Shown in pieces: positions 28,482 to 42,281 of a stretch of DNA of 64,000 nt; position 1 is the stretch's first letter, and every line of letters starts with the position of its first letter. The notes beneath the pieces are model-generated. The model saw only the letters and a list, made by a program, of their open reading frames with translations, had not been told where the DNA came from and searched no databases. This stretch comes from Lineus longissimus (Eukaryota; Nemertea; Pilidiophora; Heteronemertea; Lineidae): NCBI RefSeq assembly GCF_910592395.1, contig NC_088308.1, positions 25,495,501 through 25,559,500 on the forward strand, written 5' to 3'. Made by a program: the position numbers and the translations under genes.

Positions 28482-31400
28482 AATGGTCGTGGCAATCACC
28501 TAGGCTACTGTCATCAGAACTTGCCATCCATATATTATATTGTCTCCAGTGAAAGAGGCATTACATGTTTTCTCTCACCGATTCGAAAGTCTCATTCGGA
28601 CTTATCATAGTGCGCCATTCGACTGGGGGTAATGTTGGCGGTCGTAAAGGTTAATCTGCATCAGGAAAGACAATGTTCTCATAACCTTTTAGTGCCTCTA
28701 AATTTGTATCATTCGCCTCACTTATCTGGTTGATTTCAGACGCTACGAACAATTAGCTTGCTATATTTGTACCCAGCTGGTCGGGAATAGAAACCTTCCG
28801 CAGATCCGCCCAACACATTAGGAGACGAATTTATCGTGTTCCACGCGCCTTTGCCCTATGAATTTGCCTTTGGTGTCAATTGGACTTTTGCAGCGTTCCC
28901 TCTAGATCAGTAACACTGATACTGAAAAGGTGCATACATTTCCGAGGTTCTCCGAGAATAGTCCGAGTTATCCGAGAAAGGTTTTTTTTTTCAAAAAAAC
29001 GCAAATTATGGCGAATGTAATGTGTGATCAATGACGATGATGCCATTACAGAGGGTTTTTTCTTGGCTATATTTCGTAGAAAAAGGAACGAGGAATCGTA
29101 TGGCACTCTATCGTCAATCGAGAAATTCACACAGAATATAGCTTTAACATTAATAGAAACAATCAATAATTTGGAATAGATTATAGCAAATTAAAAGATG
29201 CTATGAGTTCATTAATAAACATCAAAGCCGTATTTCCCCCCAGTTGCATTAAGAGTAGATATGGAATGACAACTTCTGTTCAAAGGCGTAATGCATAAAA
29301 AGCCCTCAGGAGTAAATATCGGTGACACATTCTTATATCTTCAGCTAAAATAATATCAGAATGAATCATAGATTTATAGCGCTGGTAGAATGTTTGTCTT
29401 TCTGTAGGCTAGGTAATCATTAATGTCAGAAATGAAATATATCACTGGTGTAATTTGCAATAAATTTGATGAATACATCCAATTAAAGCTTGATGCTTCC
29501 GGAATATAATAAGGGGAAGCATACACCTTGTGTTAATATCCTGTTCAGATATGGTCATACGTCACTCGGGACTATATCACAGGTATATCGTATGGTCCCC
29601 AAAGTACGATAGTGGATAAATACGAGTTGCCTGTCGGATCTACTTTCACGGGCGAGTGGCTCGAGAGGTAATCAGTCTGATATAATCCACTCAAATAGAA
29701 AGGTAGGTAAATAATTCATAGATCATTCATCGCTAGGCTGAACACTACCTTAAAAGGAAAGCCAAGAGCCAGGTTTATATCCGCCATTAGGATGGATGCA
29801 AGTTCTCTGGCTTCAACTCTCCTAGATATATCGCTTTATGCTTACCACTCTGCCGTACTTTCTGTAACATCAAAAACAATTTAGTGCATGTACATAGAGA
29901 TATTGCTCACAGTGTCTACAAATTTAGACCACAAGTGGAAGTTAAATTCCAATATCATATTCTACACAAAGGTCAAGGTTATTGTAAGATTCTAAGACCT
30001 CAACTATAAAGGACTCTTACGAGAATCATGATACGAATGTACTTGTACACGAGTACGAAACTACCGAGAAATGTTTTCAAATAAAATCATTCCCTCTACA
30101 TTCTGACTTCTTCCTCTTGAATAAAATGTCTGCTGACAAACTTATATCACAGATCTCAATCCCGATAGCAACAGCGATCAGGAATTCGACCAGTTTATCT
30201 GCAAGTGGTGAAAAGTGGGACAGCAAACATGTCGAATGTCCCCAGTCATTGGGCGAATACAAACAGGTATAATCCACAGCCCCAGTGTCTCCTGGCCATA
30301 CGAATGGGGCATAATCTCGTCAAGGTATCAGGTACGCCGGAATCCTCCGCTAGTTATTCAAACACTCTGAAAGCTTGATCAGAATGAAGGTCATCAATGA
30401 GAGGTTTCGATGTCTGGGGAGTAGGAAGTGATTCTCAGGTGGTTGGTCGTACTTGGTAGCCACACGCAAGCGGTATGGAGTACGATTAGGAAAACATTGG
30501 TCATGTATGACCTCAATTGACACGCTATACGAGTTTGAAACCTTCCATTCCCATGCGATGTATTAGATTGTGATATATTGGAAAGTGTCGATGCGCTGAA
30601 ATCTCCACTGAGACCGAAAAGAGGATCAAAGTGTGGAGTGCGATTTAATCAACTAAATGGTTCCAGGGTATCGATGTTTATTACTTCGATACAAACAAGG
30701 TTTTATCAGGGTCACCAGGCGGTTTTGAGTTTTTAGGCATAGGCTAGACAGACGAATATCAGGCACTTGATGATATGGTCAGCACTCCAATCGATTCCAG
30801 CGCTACTGCTTAGTACACACAAATGTTGCAATAAATGTAAAAAAACTTTTGGCGAACTGAAAAGGGTTGTTGGAACGAGTTGGCACCTAAGGACATGAGC
30901 ATCTAAGATGGAACGCATGTATATTGGCATCTTAGCAAAGATATTAGCACCTGATCATGGAGACGAGCAGGGACTTTGGCACTTGAGCAGGGACGTTGTT
31001 GGCACTGGAACATATACTGCTTTGATTGCTAACATATTTTCATTTGCCCACGAAAGTATCATCTTTATGGAACACTTATAAACGACGAACGTATTTCGAA
31101 ACATATCAAACATGGTTAAAAATCTTGTCGCTGTTTTCCCGTGGGGATGGTCGCGCCGGGTTTGGTATTAACTATCGCTATGATCAAACGATTGAATCTC
31201 CACTGGTGGGAATTCTTACAGTTTTACATCAACTACGTGATTTAATTTTGTTTGTATATGGATACTCTTTCGATTAGCTTGCATGTAACCACTCGAACCG
31301 GAAAGTTTTAGGGATGCTTAGCTCACGGTCCGACAAGGAGTTTTCACAAATCTCCGAATCGCCAACGTGAACGCCTATCCCATTACTCTACCTCCAAATA

Positions 31401-34400
31401 ACTATGTCTAGTTTGTCCCTAGTATCTGTATCTTGAAATTCGATTTCAGAATGATGGCTGTCAGAGTAGCTGCTCGTGCTAACTTGCACTTAAATCAAAC
31501 AGAAAAGTGAAGACCAATCACGGTCAATTTGCATGAAATGAAACGATGCTGTCGTGTTTGTTGGGAACATCATGACATTAGTGTTCTAAGGAGATCGGTG
31601 AAGTCCGCAACGCAACACTGGAATAATTTAGGCTTTCACCTGTCATACGTGCCTTGTAAGACAAAAAATACGATTAATGGTGAGATTATTTGCTACAAAC
31701 ACAGCATCGAGTGTGCATTAGTGCAATAATCTGTTCTTTGTGCAAGGAATTGGTCACCGATCCGTTGATTTGAGAGCAGATTTGTCAGGAAGATTCGGAG
31801 AGATTTGCATTACTCAAGAGACATGGGATTGAATGAAAACAAAAGGATTGTATATCTATTACCTGTAATCTTGTGATATATTAGATAGTTGATGGATGCA
31901 TTGAAATCTTTTATCGTCATACTTTATATATATAGTCAAACTATATTTTTACAGTACCGTACTCAGCATAAAGATCGCACGAATTGCACATCAATGACGC
32001 ACCTGATGAGGGCAGGATTGGGGTAGGTGCGAGAACGCACGCGTTACGGCTTTGTGTCATCCAAACCGAACCATCAAAAGCTTTTCTGTTACAACGCTGC
32101 ATGCGGTAACTGAGATACATCTTTTTCTGCGATTTTTTGCATCTTCTTCTGTGATTTTTTTCGACAACTTGTCGTTCCAGCACTTTCAGATTTACATTAT
32201 CCATATTTATTATGGATATTTGAACAAAAAAAATCGTCGTATACAATGTATTACCGGTGTGATACATGACACAAGCTTACAATATACAGATAGTATTCAT
32301 GTCATCTCGCTCTAAGAACGATTGTTATACTTCGCATAATATTCTTTTCTTAGCATTTCCGATGAATGACGATTAACTCTAGAAATCTCTGTACTTAAAC
32401 GCCAAGCTTTCATTTAAAAAAATACCTTTAAGATTTCAAGGTAAAATCCATTTCCGTCTTCATTGCAAGGTTAAATATCTTCAGAATCCTTTTCTTTAAC
32501 GCAACGACAAAAACTATATGATCGGCTCCTCGAATGTCCAAAAACTCGTTGTCATTTTGTTGAGCTTTTCTCTAGAGCATTGTTAGCAGCGCTGTCATCG
32601 TCCTTCAGCGCAAATATTGATTATATTTCGTAATACAATTAAAGTAACATATGCTGTGATATTAAAAGCTATAGCCGTAAGACTAAGTTGCTATCTCTGG
32701 GGCATGATTGACATTCTAAGTGGAAGCTGTCTTCATAGTAATTTTGCTCTGTCAAACTTGTCATCTTTGCCTGGAGACGTGCTTTAAGAAGCAGTTTCAT
32801 TCATGGAAGTTTGATAAGATCCTCTGTGAAGGACGAATCGAAGACAGTTTGAGCGGATTGTGAGTTAAACGCCATAAGAATACTTCAGCGTACCAAAGCT
32901 TAGGAGAACCTGGGGCTGTCTCATGGCAAATGATTGGTAGAGTGTGTTTTTACTTATGCGGACTTATGTGTCCCAAGTTAGGTGTTGATGGGAATGATGT
33001 TGGAATGTATTTAGAAGCACTTTCATCACTATTCGTCATCACCTTAACAACTCGCCCTGGCTTTGATGTCAACTAAAGGCAACATCATTCGTATCAAACT
33101 TGATTCTTTGCTGCTTTCCTAAAATATCGTGGGTCTCATATACGCCAGTTGTCAGGTGTGTGACCCTCTTACAAGACATTGTACATTTTACCATCTTCTA
33201 GTCTGCATTATTGTCTGGTCCAAATGCTTTATGGTAAGGTACCGTTTGCCGTGAATGCTATCAAATCAACATATAATGCAACTTAGACCTATCAAATAGA
33301 TATTCATGAACTGGCTTTATTCTGGTGATCACCAAAGTATCGGCCTAAAGCTATATTAAAATCCATCACGTCCTAATCCGAAACCTTATCGCAGCCGTTG
33401 TAATCGTAGAAAGTTTTAATGTTGCCAGCCGCAAAACAAAATTAGAGTTAAAATATCGATGTTTCAACGTCCCCTTGAAAACCGCCTCAAATAAGCTAAT
33501 CCCCTCTTGTAGGCTTAGCTCAAGAGCAACAATCCTGCCATAAACGCCAAAGCTTTATAGCGATGTTGTTAAACATGATATTCTCCTTGACAAGGCATTG
33601 TCAGGCCATGGAAGAATCAAATATCAGATGGAGAGGACTGTTTTTGCTACTTTGAAATCACATCATGATTGCGGATTGGTATGCTGCTTTGTGCTTGGGG
33701 CGGAAGCTTTTCGAGGAGCCTAATTTGAATATAGCCAATTCATGTCTTCAGTGCTGTGGATTTGATAATAGGCTGTTGATTCGACATTTGATTACTGGCA
33801 ATATCATGATTTGGCGAAGGTAAATTTGTACAGTGTACAAATACACTGAGCAAAAGGTAACATAATACATACTCCATTGCCATTCTGATCATTAAATACC
33901 GGGATGAAATAAGAACAACTGATAATCTGACGATGTTACGATAACGATAACGTGTCGTGAAAAGAATGAATTTAAAACATAATGACCCCTCCATCATGAT
34001 AGATGTGTCATGACAAAGGCCTTGAAAAAGCACCACACAAATTACATAAACATCGCTGTAAGGGGATTTATTTGGTTTACATATTCAGCCACTGTCGAAG
34101 TAATGAATTTCATATTGAAATAAATACGTTATTCAACTGCCATTCTGCCACAAACCGGTTGTGATAAGTCATGATCTGACCCATCCCTTCTATATATAGC
34201 AAGCCAAGGTGGCAAAAGCGTGCGCTGAATAATAGAAATAAATTGATTCAAATCTCCCGCAGTTATTGAAGGATATTACTATGGGCGGTTATTTCCGCAT
34301 AAATAGAGGTTGTCTCGAATAGACATTTTATGTCGTGTTATGACTCGAATTGACGTTTGGTGGCGCTCGTTTTAACGGAGACGTACCTGAAATAAACATA

Positions 34401-37400
34401 TTGTGCTCACCCTGTTGAAGTTGAACTGAGCCGATTCCGCAAATACAGTATTTTGGTCTGTTGAAAGTGTGGGAAGGCGTGGCAGCTGTCGTTAAGAAAT
34501 TGCAACTATAAGAGGGAAGGCGACAATATGGTGATAGTTAGATGTAGATGAAAAGATGTTTGAATGTGCTTCGAACCACTCCGTCCATCCTTCCCGAGCA
34601 AGGTTGAATCGCCACACGTAAGAGGTAGCAGAGTGTTGGACCGGAGCCGTTGCGATCTCTTAGAGACAACCCATGCCACAAATCGTTGTAATCTAACAGC
34701 AGGAATATATCAGCGAGCCGATTATTTCTGTTATCAGATTTCGAAGAGGCCAACAACGGTTAAGCTGTTACTTTGCAAATAGGACACGATGAGAATTTAA
34801 ACTTTGACAGGCTGCAACACCTGGCGCAATCTCAGCAAGAAATTAATTCCTTTGTAAATGTAATACAGATAACGCCCTCGGCGATGACAGTAAAAAGAAG
34901 TCTTTGATGTCGGTCTGGTTCCTAAGAAACGTCACGTCGGCTGACAGAGGCGCTAGAAGATGCACAAGTAACCATGTCAGCCTTGTGTGGCCGTCACGGT
35001 GCGGCCGCCAATAACAGACCAGACACGTCTCTCCGTCAACTAGAAACCGAACAGAAAGCAATGATAATTGAGTCTAATATGAGATTCATGACGACATGAG
35101 AAACTATCAGGGGGGATCGCGGTCAAAATCGACAAATAAGCCTGAAGCGAGGAGACAGCGCATTGTCTGTTAGAAGCCTTGCAAGTGCCTAGAGGGACAG
35201 AGGTAATCTTATATTGGAGTTAAGCAAGGAGAAGCGGTGCCATGGAATACTGTGTTGCCTTGTTATTAGCCTAAAGGCGAAAGACTTGATCGTTTTCTAT
35301 GATTGAAATTAGGCTTACATGACATAGAAATTAAGTTGTGTCATGACAAAATGGCTATTGCAGGAAATAATAAGAGGGCCACAGAGAGCATCTTTTCTTT
35401 CTGAGCTAAAAGCATATTAAAATGAGAATATATCAAGATATGCAGTTGTAAACCTTCTTCTATGAGGTTTTCCGGTTTAATAAGTGGTTATTCTAACCAT
35501 CTTTCGCAAGTCAAGTGCACGTACTTCAAAGCTAGTGATAGACGGTAGTGGAAAATCGAGCAACAAGGACTTATCATTGGTGCGGTTGCGAAGGTAGTCT
35601 GTTCACAATAGGATATGAGATTGTAATCTACAAAGTGACTCCAGGAAACGATTCCGCGAAGCGTGTAGTGTGACAAAGGATTCGTGTGGCAGCATTACCT
35701 CCCATGATTAGGCGGAGAAATTACAGGAAGGTAGTCTATTCGCGACTTTGTAAGGCTCAGGAAGCCCACCACTATTGATGCAATTACCGGACATTGGGCA
35801 TATCATTGTTCTAATAACAGCTCTGAAGGTCCAGCTGTGGAATCGACAACCACACCTCAAATGTGACCAAAGCGTCAGAGCATTCGAAATGTCATCTACG
35901 GTTGTCAACTCGGATCAGCTAAAGTTTCCCTATGTAAGCTTTCTTCATCATAAATCCTTTTCTTGTACCGAAGTTATGTAGAAGCTCCGGTAGAGGTTTT
36001 GCGCCCTAACTGGTGATATTTTGAAAGGAAACACTTCTTAGGAAGGGGCCTCTGGGAGTCGGCCAATCGACTTGAGTGGAAGAACTGTTTTTGGCCCCCT
36101 AGTGGCCAAGTCAAGAATCACAGTGTCCTATGCTACGGAAGCTACCTTAATCGGAATCACAAACTGTATATGATTTGCATGCTGAGAATATAATATGGAG
36201 ATCACTATCTAACATAGCTAAACAAAGGTAATGAAAAAGCAAGAACAAACCACGCCAACAAGATCTACCTGTATGCAATCTACATCATGATATCAACGAC
36301 TATTTTTGCTAAAGAAAACATAAAACTGGGCAATTACATCTAAAACGTAGCGCAACAAACAATCTTGAACATATTCGATATTTGGGGTAGGATATCATGA
36401 GTATGGATTAATTTGACAGTCATTCTTTCTTTCAATTATAACGTATCTAGATATTGTCATGCTATCTTGGGCATGGCAGTCCATTGTGAAATAGGAATTA
36501 GCTGAAAACCTTAATGCATCATGTCACTAGGTTTCCATTTCAGGCGGACCGTAGTGATGAATACTAAAATATGTTGCTCTAATTCTGACTTATTCACAGT
36601 GGTAACGTTTTACATTTCCCCACTTTGTCTTCCAGTTTGGTCGTCATCGTAGAATGTACCACTATCCTAGAGTACAATGGTATCACATCACACACTTTCT
36701 CACTCACGGTTTTTCAGTTGTATTAAAGCATTTTCTAACATGTCAATATCACGCAAAGCGCCGTAGTAAAAGAAGCCATAAAGTACACAAAACAAAACTT
36801 TAAGTTATTGGAGACGATTTTATCGCAACAAAACTCCCATATAATAATCTGATGAAAAGTATGAATTTAAGCTACTTTTCACTTAGGAATATCCAGACGT
36901 CCATTAGTATGTGTGGATTTTCGAATGAAAATATCGGTTGAACGCTTTGTAGTATCTTAAAGTGTCGTGTGGTAGAGTTAATGGGTTGTCGGAGTAATTT
37001 TGATCATAGCTTACTACCCTCAAAGCAAGACGATGAAAGACGTGCCTCGAATAAAAACAATGAAAGGGTGGGTTTAAAAACTGACATACGTTACGATGTC
37101 TGGCACCCTGGTGGCAAAGGATTTCCGGGTATGGAATTTTGCACTTTTGTAGCCAATGACGTTTTCCCGGCCATGTCTTTAGCATGTCTAATCAACATAT
37201 TTCTGTATCATAAGATTATAGAAACCAGCGGGCATGCGTTCCCGGTAGGGGTGAACCAGACTACCATTCTTTATAGTTTGCACCAGTTTAAAGTGAACAG
37301 TTGAAATCAGTATGTCGCTGATCCCCGGCTCTGGCGTTGGCATTGTCATCGTCATCGTCATCGTCATCGTCGTCGTCGTTGTTGGTGTCTTTACCATCTT

Positions 37401-39752
37401 TCTTGTGGTCAGTGTACGGGTACATGTACATGTATAATCATTTTAGCACCAAGTGTCCATGTGAGGCGAGAAATCTATCTTTATGAGGGGATGGAATTTC
37501 GCCGACAATAGGGAATGCAGAGAAACGGTGCAAATAACCTGTTTGGCGTGTTTCCTGGCATACAAATGAAGAAAAAACTCTTCTCATTTCGTCACGTCAA
37601 GATATAAGAAAACTCGTTTAGTATCACGCTGTGGCTTATTCATGGCCACCTCATCACTTTCGCGCTAGTGTACATTGTAGATTAAATATTCCGGTAAGAC
37701 ATGTCGAAAGGAAATAGCTTAGCCATTATTCATCTTGGTTGTCATTGCCTGCTGGCTGGACGCGGGACAAGGCATTAGCTACGCAGAGTTAGCACATGTT
37801 ATTGGAGTTGCAAGCTGCAATTCTGTATGTTGGGAAGCTAAGGCTATCACTCTCTATTGTTTTTAATAGCATTCTAAAGAAGCAATATCATACGAGAAAA
37901 GCTGGTACAGGCATGACATTTATCAGTTACTAATAGATAAAAATAGTAGCAAATTTCTTTTACAAGCACAGGCTACTTTCTAAATATTCAATTGGGCTAC
38001 TCTCTATTTTATTCACGTTAGTGACCTCGTCTGCATTAAAATCAGCTATTATTACAAAACCTTGGAATACTAACCAAAAACAACTCTGAGATGAATACTA
38101 TACGCCTTGGTACCGTTAAGGTATTTCCTTAAAATCATCGTGCCGCCCGACGACCTTTCCAATATTCCCGTGACTTAAGCAGGCGCCCCAGCTAAGACCA
38201 ATATCGCCTCCCATAGATCACACGCTAACTACACAATGATCGTTGTCACATCAAAAACGATCAAATTACACATGATGAGCAAATCAATCACTTATGATAT
38301 CGATCTATTGGCCTACAAAGAAAACTGTGTTGATACCGTTCTTCAATAAAGATGACAACATGTTGATATTGAGCGTCAAATTGATTTCGGAGTGTGGATG
38401 CCTGTCATCTCAACAGTTTATGAGTTGTAACATGAGATGGAAAAGTAGAATAAGTGGGAAATACCTGTTTTTAAACAGCTCTCATAAAAAATCGCTCCAA
38501 TGCACGATCGTTCCTGTAATTAACACTTAGATATTGATCTCACAGAGACACCAGTAAATTAGCAGATATAATTTTATAGATTTAATCCAGAATCTCACGT
38601 CAGCTGCTTTATTAACTCAGAGCAATTTGATATTAGCTTCGTCAACATCTATTACTTTTTACCTTCTCACGAGGACAGTTGAAGCGAAGGAGAGAGGTGC
38701 TACATTCCAATGCATTGTGATGTGCACGCTTGAGATGTGGTGTGTTCGGGTAGTGACTGTTTAGATGGATGTCCCAGAGTGTGTGCTTTTCACCACTCCC
38801 AATCTACCTTTTTTCTAGAAAATGATTATGTAAAACAAACCAAATCTAATATGTTACGTCTGAAATCTAATTTCCATTGCTGTGATGAGTGCACTTAAAT
38901 CTCGGCGCATCAAACAAACGCCCTTTTGCCCAAAGTAACGATTAGAATACGGTTCCTTCCGATTCCTCTCTCGGGTGAGGAACCCAAAATTCAATTTAAT
39001 AATGCTTAAGGGTTCTGATGTAATTGTATTTCATAATCTTCCGCTGAGTGATGATTCGGAATCGTGCTCAGAAAATCTATCGAAGGGATATCGATAATAA
39101 ATGATAATGAAGTTAAGGCAATCTTGTTCCTGGTGATAACTTGGTAGATTTTTGTCGGGAGCGGCAGGGGTGTTGTGCTTCACTGCACCCAAACCGAACC
39201 AACAAAAGCTTTTGATTTGCGATTCCGCATATACGCTGTGCGAAGTAAGTAAAATCGCATCGTTCTGAGTTTGAACCACTTCCATATCCCATCATAGTGT
39301 TGCCTAATCAGTTTAACAGTGCTAAACTCTCATTAAGTAACTGTTTTATGCTCGGTTTTATACTCCCTGACTCCGTCAAACTTAAAAATGTTCGAAACAA
39401 CATATCGAGTGAAAAAAACGAAGGATTTCTATTTAGGATTGATCGCGTTAGTTACGGGAGTTAGGCTGACGCAAGTCCCACATATTAGGGCTGGGTCGAT
39501 CGATTGATACCGACTTTGCGCTATTTCCATTACTGGCTTTGAATGTTTTAAAGATTAAAGGAAATTCGTGTGTCAGGAATTTCAAAAGAATCTTTTAGCG
39601 TCTTCGTATCAAGTGTCTAGGTAGGTTCCATTAATTCGTTTGAGGGTGTGGTGCGACATAGCGAGGTTCTTTCCTTTACCGCAAGTATGGAAAGACCAGC
39701 ACCAACAATCTCAGACAACTTATCTAATTAGCACTTCAGTAAATGATCCTGC
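28482..39752. other. Non-genic stretch
   Basis: No gene recognised in 11 kb. It contains four phased TCCGAG motifs at 28941-28976, a compound microsatellite at 37338-37383, and a 25-bp block at 32061-32085 that recurs at 39189-39213. Confidence 0.5.
37338..37383. repeat. (TCATCG)/(CGT) compound microsatellite
   Basis: Consecutive tcatcg units run into cgtcgtcgtcgttgttgg. The minus-strand Thr/Met repeat reading is a consequence of the simple repeat. Confidence 0.9.
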
Positions 39753-40424
39753 GCTCTTTTCTGGATCCCGACTTCGAACGCGCTTCGACTCATGGTCCCC
39801 AACGCCACCATGTTCAGCTGCCTGAAGCTCTTTTCTGGATCCCGACTCCGAACGCGCTTCGACTCATGGTCCCAAACGCCACCATGTTCAGCTGCCTGAA
39901 GCTCTTTTCTGGATCCCCGACTCCGAACGCGCTTCGACTCATGGTCCCAAACGCCACCATGTTCAGCTGCCTGAAGCTCTTTTCTGGATCCCGACTCCGA
40001 ACGCGCTTCGACTCATGGTCCCAAACGCCACCATGTTCAGCTGCCTGAAGCTCTTTTCTGGATCCCCGACTCCGAACGCGCTTCGACTCATGGTCCCAAG
40101 CGCCACCATGTTCAGCTGCATGAAGCTCTTTTCTGGATCCCCGACTCCGAACGCGCTTCGACTCATGGTCCCAAACGCCACCATGTTCAGCTGCCTGAAG
40201 CTCTTTTCTGGATCCCCGACTCCGAACGCGCTTCGACTCATGGTCCCAAACGCCACCATGTTCAGCTGCCTGAAGCTCTTTTCTGGATTCCCGACTCCGA
40301 ACGCGCTTCGAATCATGGTCCCAAACGCCACCATGTTCAGCTGCCTGAAGCTCTTTTCTGGATCCCCGACTCCGAACGCGCTTCGACTCATGGTCCCAAA
40401 CGCCACCATGTTCAGCTGCCTGAA
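39753..40424. repeat. 75-bp tandem array, about nine near-identical copies
   Basis: Nine consecutive copies of a 75-bp unit, each with a BamHI site (ggatcc) and the block accatgttcagctgc. Copies differ by only a few substitutions; the leftmost copy is the most divergent. Some copies are 74 bp because ggatcccc is shortened by one C. The array is GC-rich against its surroundings and is stop-free in several frames on both strands. On the minus strand two frames give 25-residue repeats, one containing LNMVAFGTMSRSAFGVG and the other AAEHGGVWDHESKRVRS. The substitutions between copies (such as Ser to Ile, Asp to Asn, Arg to Met) change the peptide, so purifying selection is not evident. A minisatellite is the simplest reading; a repetitive coding exon is the alternative. 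Confidence 0.97.
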
Positions 40425-41331
40425 CGGCTTCTCCCCATCTCGAGTCAGAGTGTCCGCTTGTTCTCGAAGTAATCGAAGACACTGGAAAAGTAAGCCGCCT
40501 TGGGGAGGAAACAAGGCTTTAGTTGCACAAACTTATTCACGAATACCCGGCTGCTCACAAAAACTTCTCAAATATTCAACTTTCCAAAAACAAGACTACT
40601 GCTGTGCCCATTACCTGAATTCAATTTCGATTCCAGTCTCCTTACGCACGACGTAACTCAGTGACACGCTGAAGGTTTCGTGATGTTTTACAATTAGACT
40701 CTTGGAGTGCCTTGAATATTTCATCAAGAAACACGTGAAGTCATCGTCACCATTTCTCTCTCATTATTTAGCCAAGCGTGGTATGGTTTCTTTCCCTCTG
40801 ACGTCACTACAACTCATGAAATGTCAGGAGAAATAACTTCTTTAGGGGCTGAACCAGTCAGAGTACAAAGGGGTCATTCAACATTATTTACATTTTCACA
40901 AGAGTAATGCTCTTTTCTCTGACCATCCTCCCATTACTACTACTATGACTAGGACTAACATTGCATTCAACATACTTTGTACGAGTGAGTTGCTGAAGGA
41001 TCTCACTTCAGTGCCAAATATGATATCCTCGCCAGACTCATTAACACCGAGTAAAGAAACAAATGATTTGTGTTATTCCGATATGAGACAATAATCATTT
41101 TCTGTGCCCTTGGGTCAGGTAGTTTGGGGAACCTATTACCAGACCTACATCACCGTGGCTCCAATGTAAATTTCATTATCGACAATGCATTGCGTTCATT
41201 CCACCCATTGGAAGCGAGCCTAACGAGTATTTCGTACATATCGATAACTAGATAAACGGGTGATTCTGATCAACTGGGATTGCAACCAACGTCAGCTAAT
41301 GAAGATTATACTAATAATTATACTCATGAGT

Positions 41332-41907
41332 TCACACTGCAATCCAATGATAAAAGGTATCAATATCTCCTCCGAGGAAGTAGTGTTCATGGCTGGCCGA
41401 CTTCAGGGTGATGGTGGGGACATAACTGTCCACCTGATGCCGGGTAGGGAAGGCCTTTGTGATCAGGGCAAGGCGAGTGTGACCAAGGGAACAAGACCTT
41501 TGAGTCACCGTTTCGGGAAGAGGACGTCTCTTATTTCTGAACCTCAATGATACGTTGTTAAAAACGTCTCTTTGTGGGGAATATTTGTGCAAGATCAGCT
41601 GAAGCGCTGCGCTTGTAAGACTGTAGCTCTCTTTGTAAAGATTATTGCTAACTGCAGTTCTAGTGTCTGTCCAACCATGAAAGTCTGGTATTCCTCCGAG
41701 CACCGAGTCACAGCTGGTCTTCTGTGTTGTCGCTCGTTTGTACCTGCTTGTTATGTCCAAAATCCCACCCGCAAAAGAAACCCCTGTATGTCTCACAGCA
41801 AACGAAGTGATCGCGTTTTTTTTCAAATCTCGCGTGGCCGATCGATCAATCGGAGCTCTCCATTCGTGGAGGTAAATTAGAGGAGCAATAAAAACAGTAT
41901 AAACCGT
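41332..41907 (-). other. Long open frame (191 codons) without methionine, unrecognised
   Basis: Stop-free from after a TAG at 41908-41910 to TGA at 41332. No Met codon occurs, so this would have to be an internal or terminal exon. Residues are mixed and natural-looking (for example TSCDSVLGGIPDFHGW), with no domain I can name. Two plus-strand frames (41260-41550 and 41572-41880) are also open opposite it. The length is well above what is usual at this base composition, but local GC is raised. Confidence 0.2.
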
Positions 41908-42262
41908 CTATGCAATATGTAAGCCGTTGGGTTTCTTTGGTAAATGCCGCGTGTCGCTAATGAGATGTATGGGGAAATCAATAAAGCACGACCCGTTCTT
42001 CCTTAGTCGAAATACCCCGGAAAGCTTCATTTCAATGAACGGATGATGCGAAAACTCATTACATAGACCATATAAGTTGATCGTCTATAAATGCTGGGTA
42101 TCTTAAGACTGTAAATTCGGCAATGACGGGACATCTTGACCTTCCGTGACGCATTGATCACCAAGTTCGTATCAAAGTGAGCAGGTGCTGCCTACTGATT
42201 GATGAATTCACCATCTGCGTGACCGATCTTGTTTGGTCGGCGGCAGACGGAGCAGTAAAGGT

Positions 42263-42281
42263 GACGGACACCGTGTCCGTC
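42263..42281. other. 19-bp palindrome gacggacac-C-gtgtccgtc
   Basis: Perfect 9-bp arms around one base. It lies in a CpG-containing patch within a plus-strand open frame (42177-42437) of unknown status. Confidence 0.7.
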
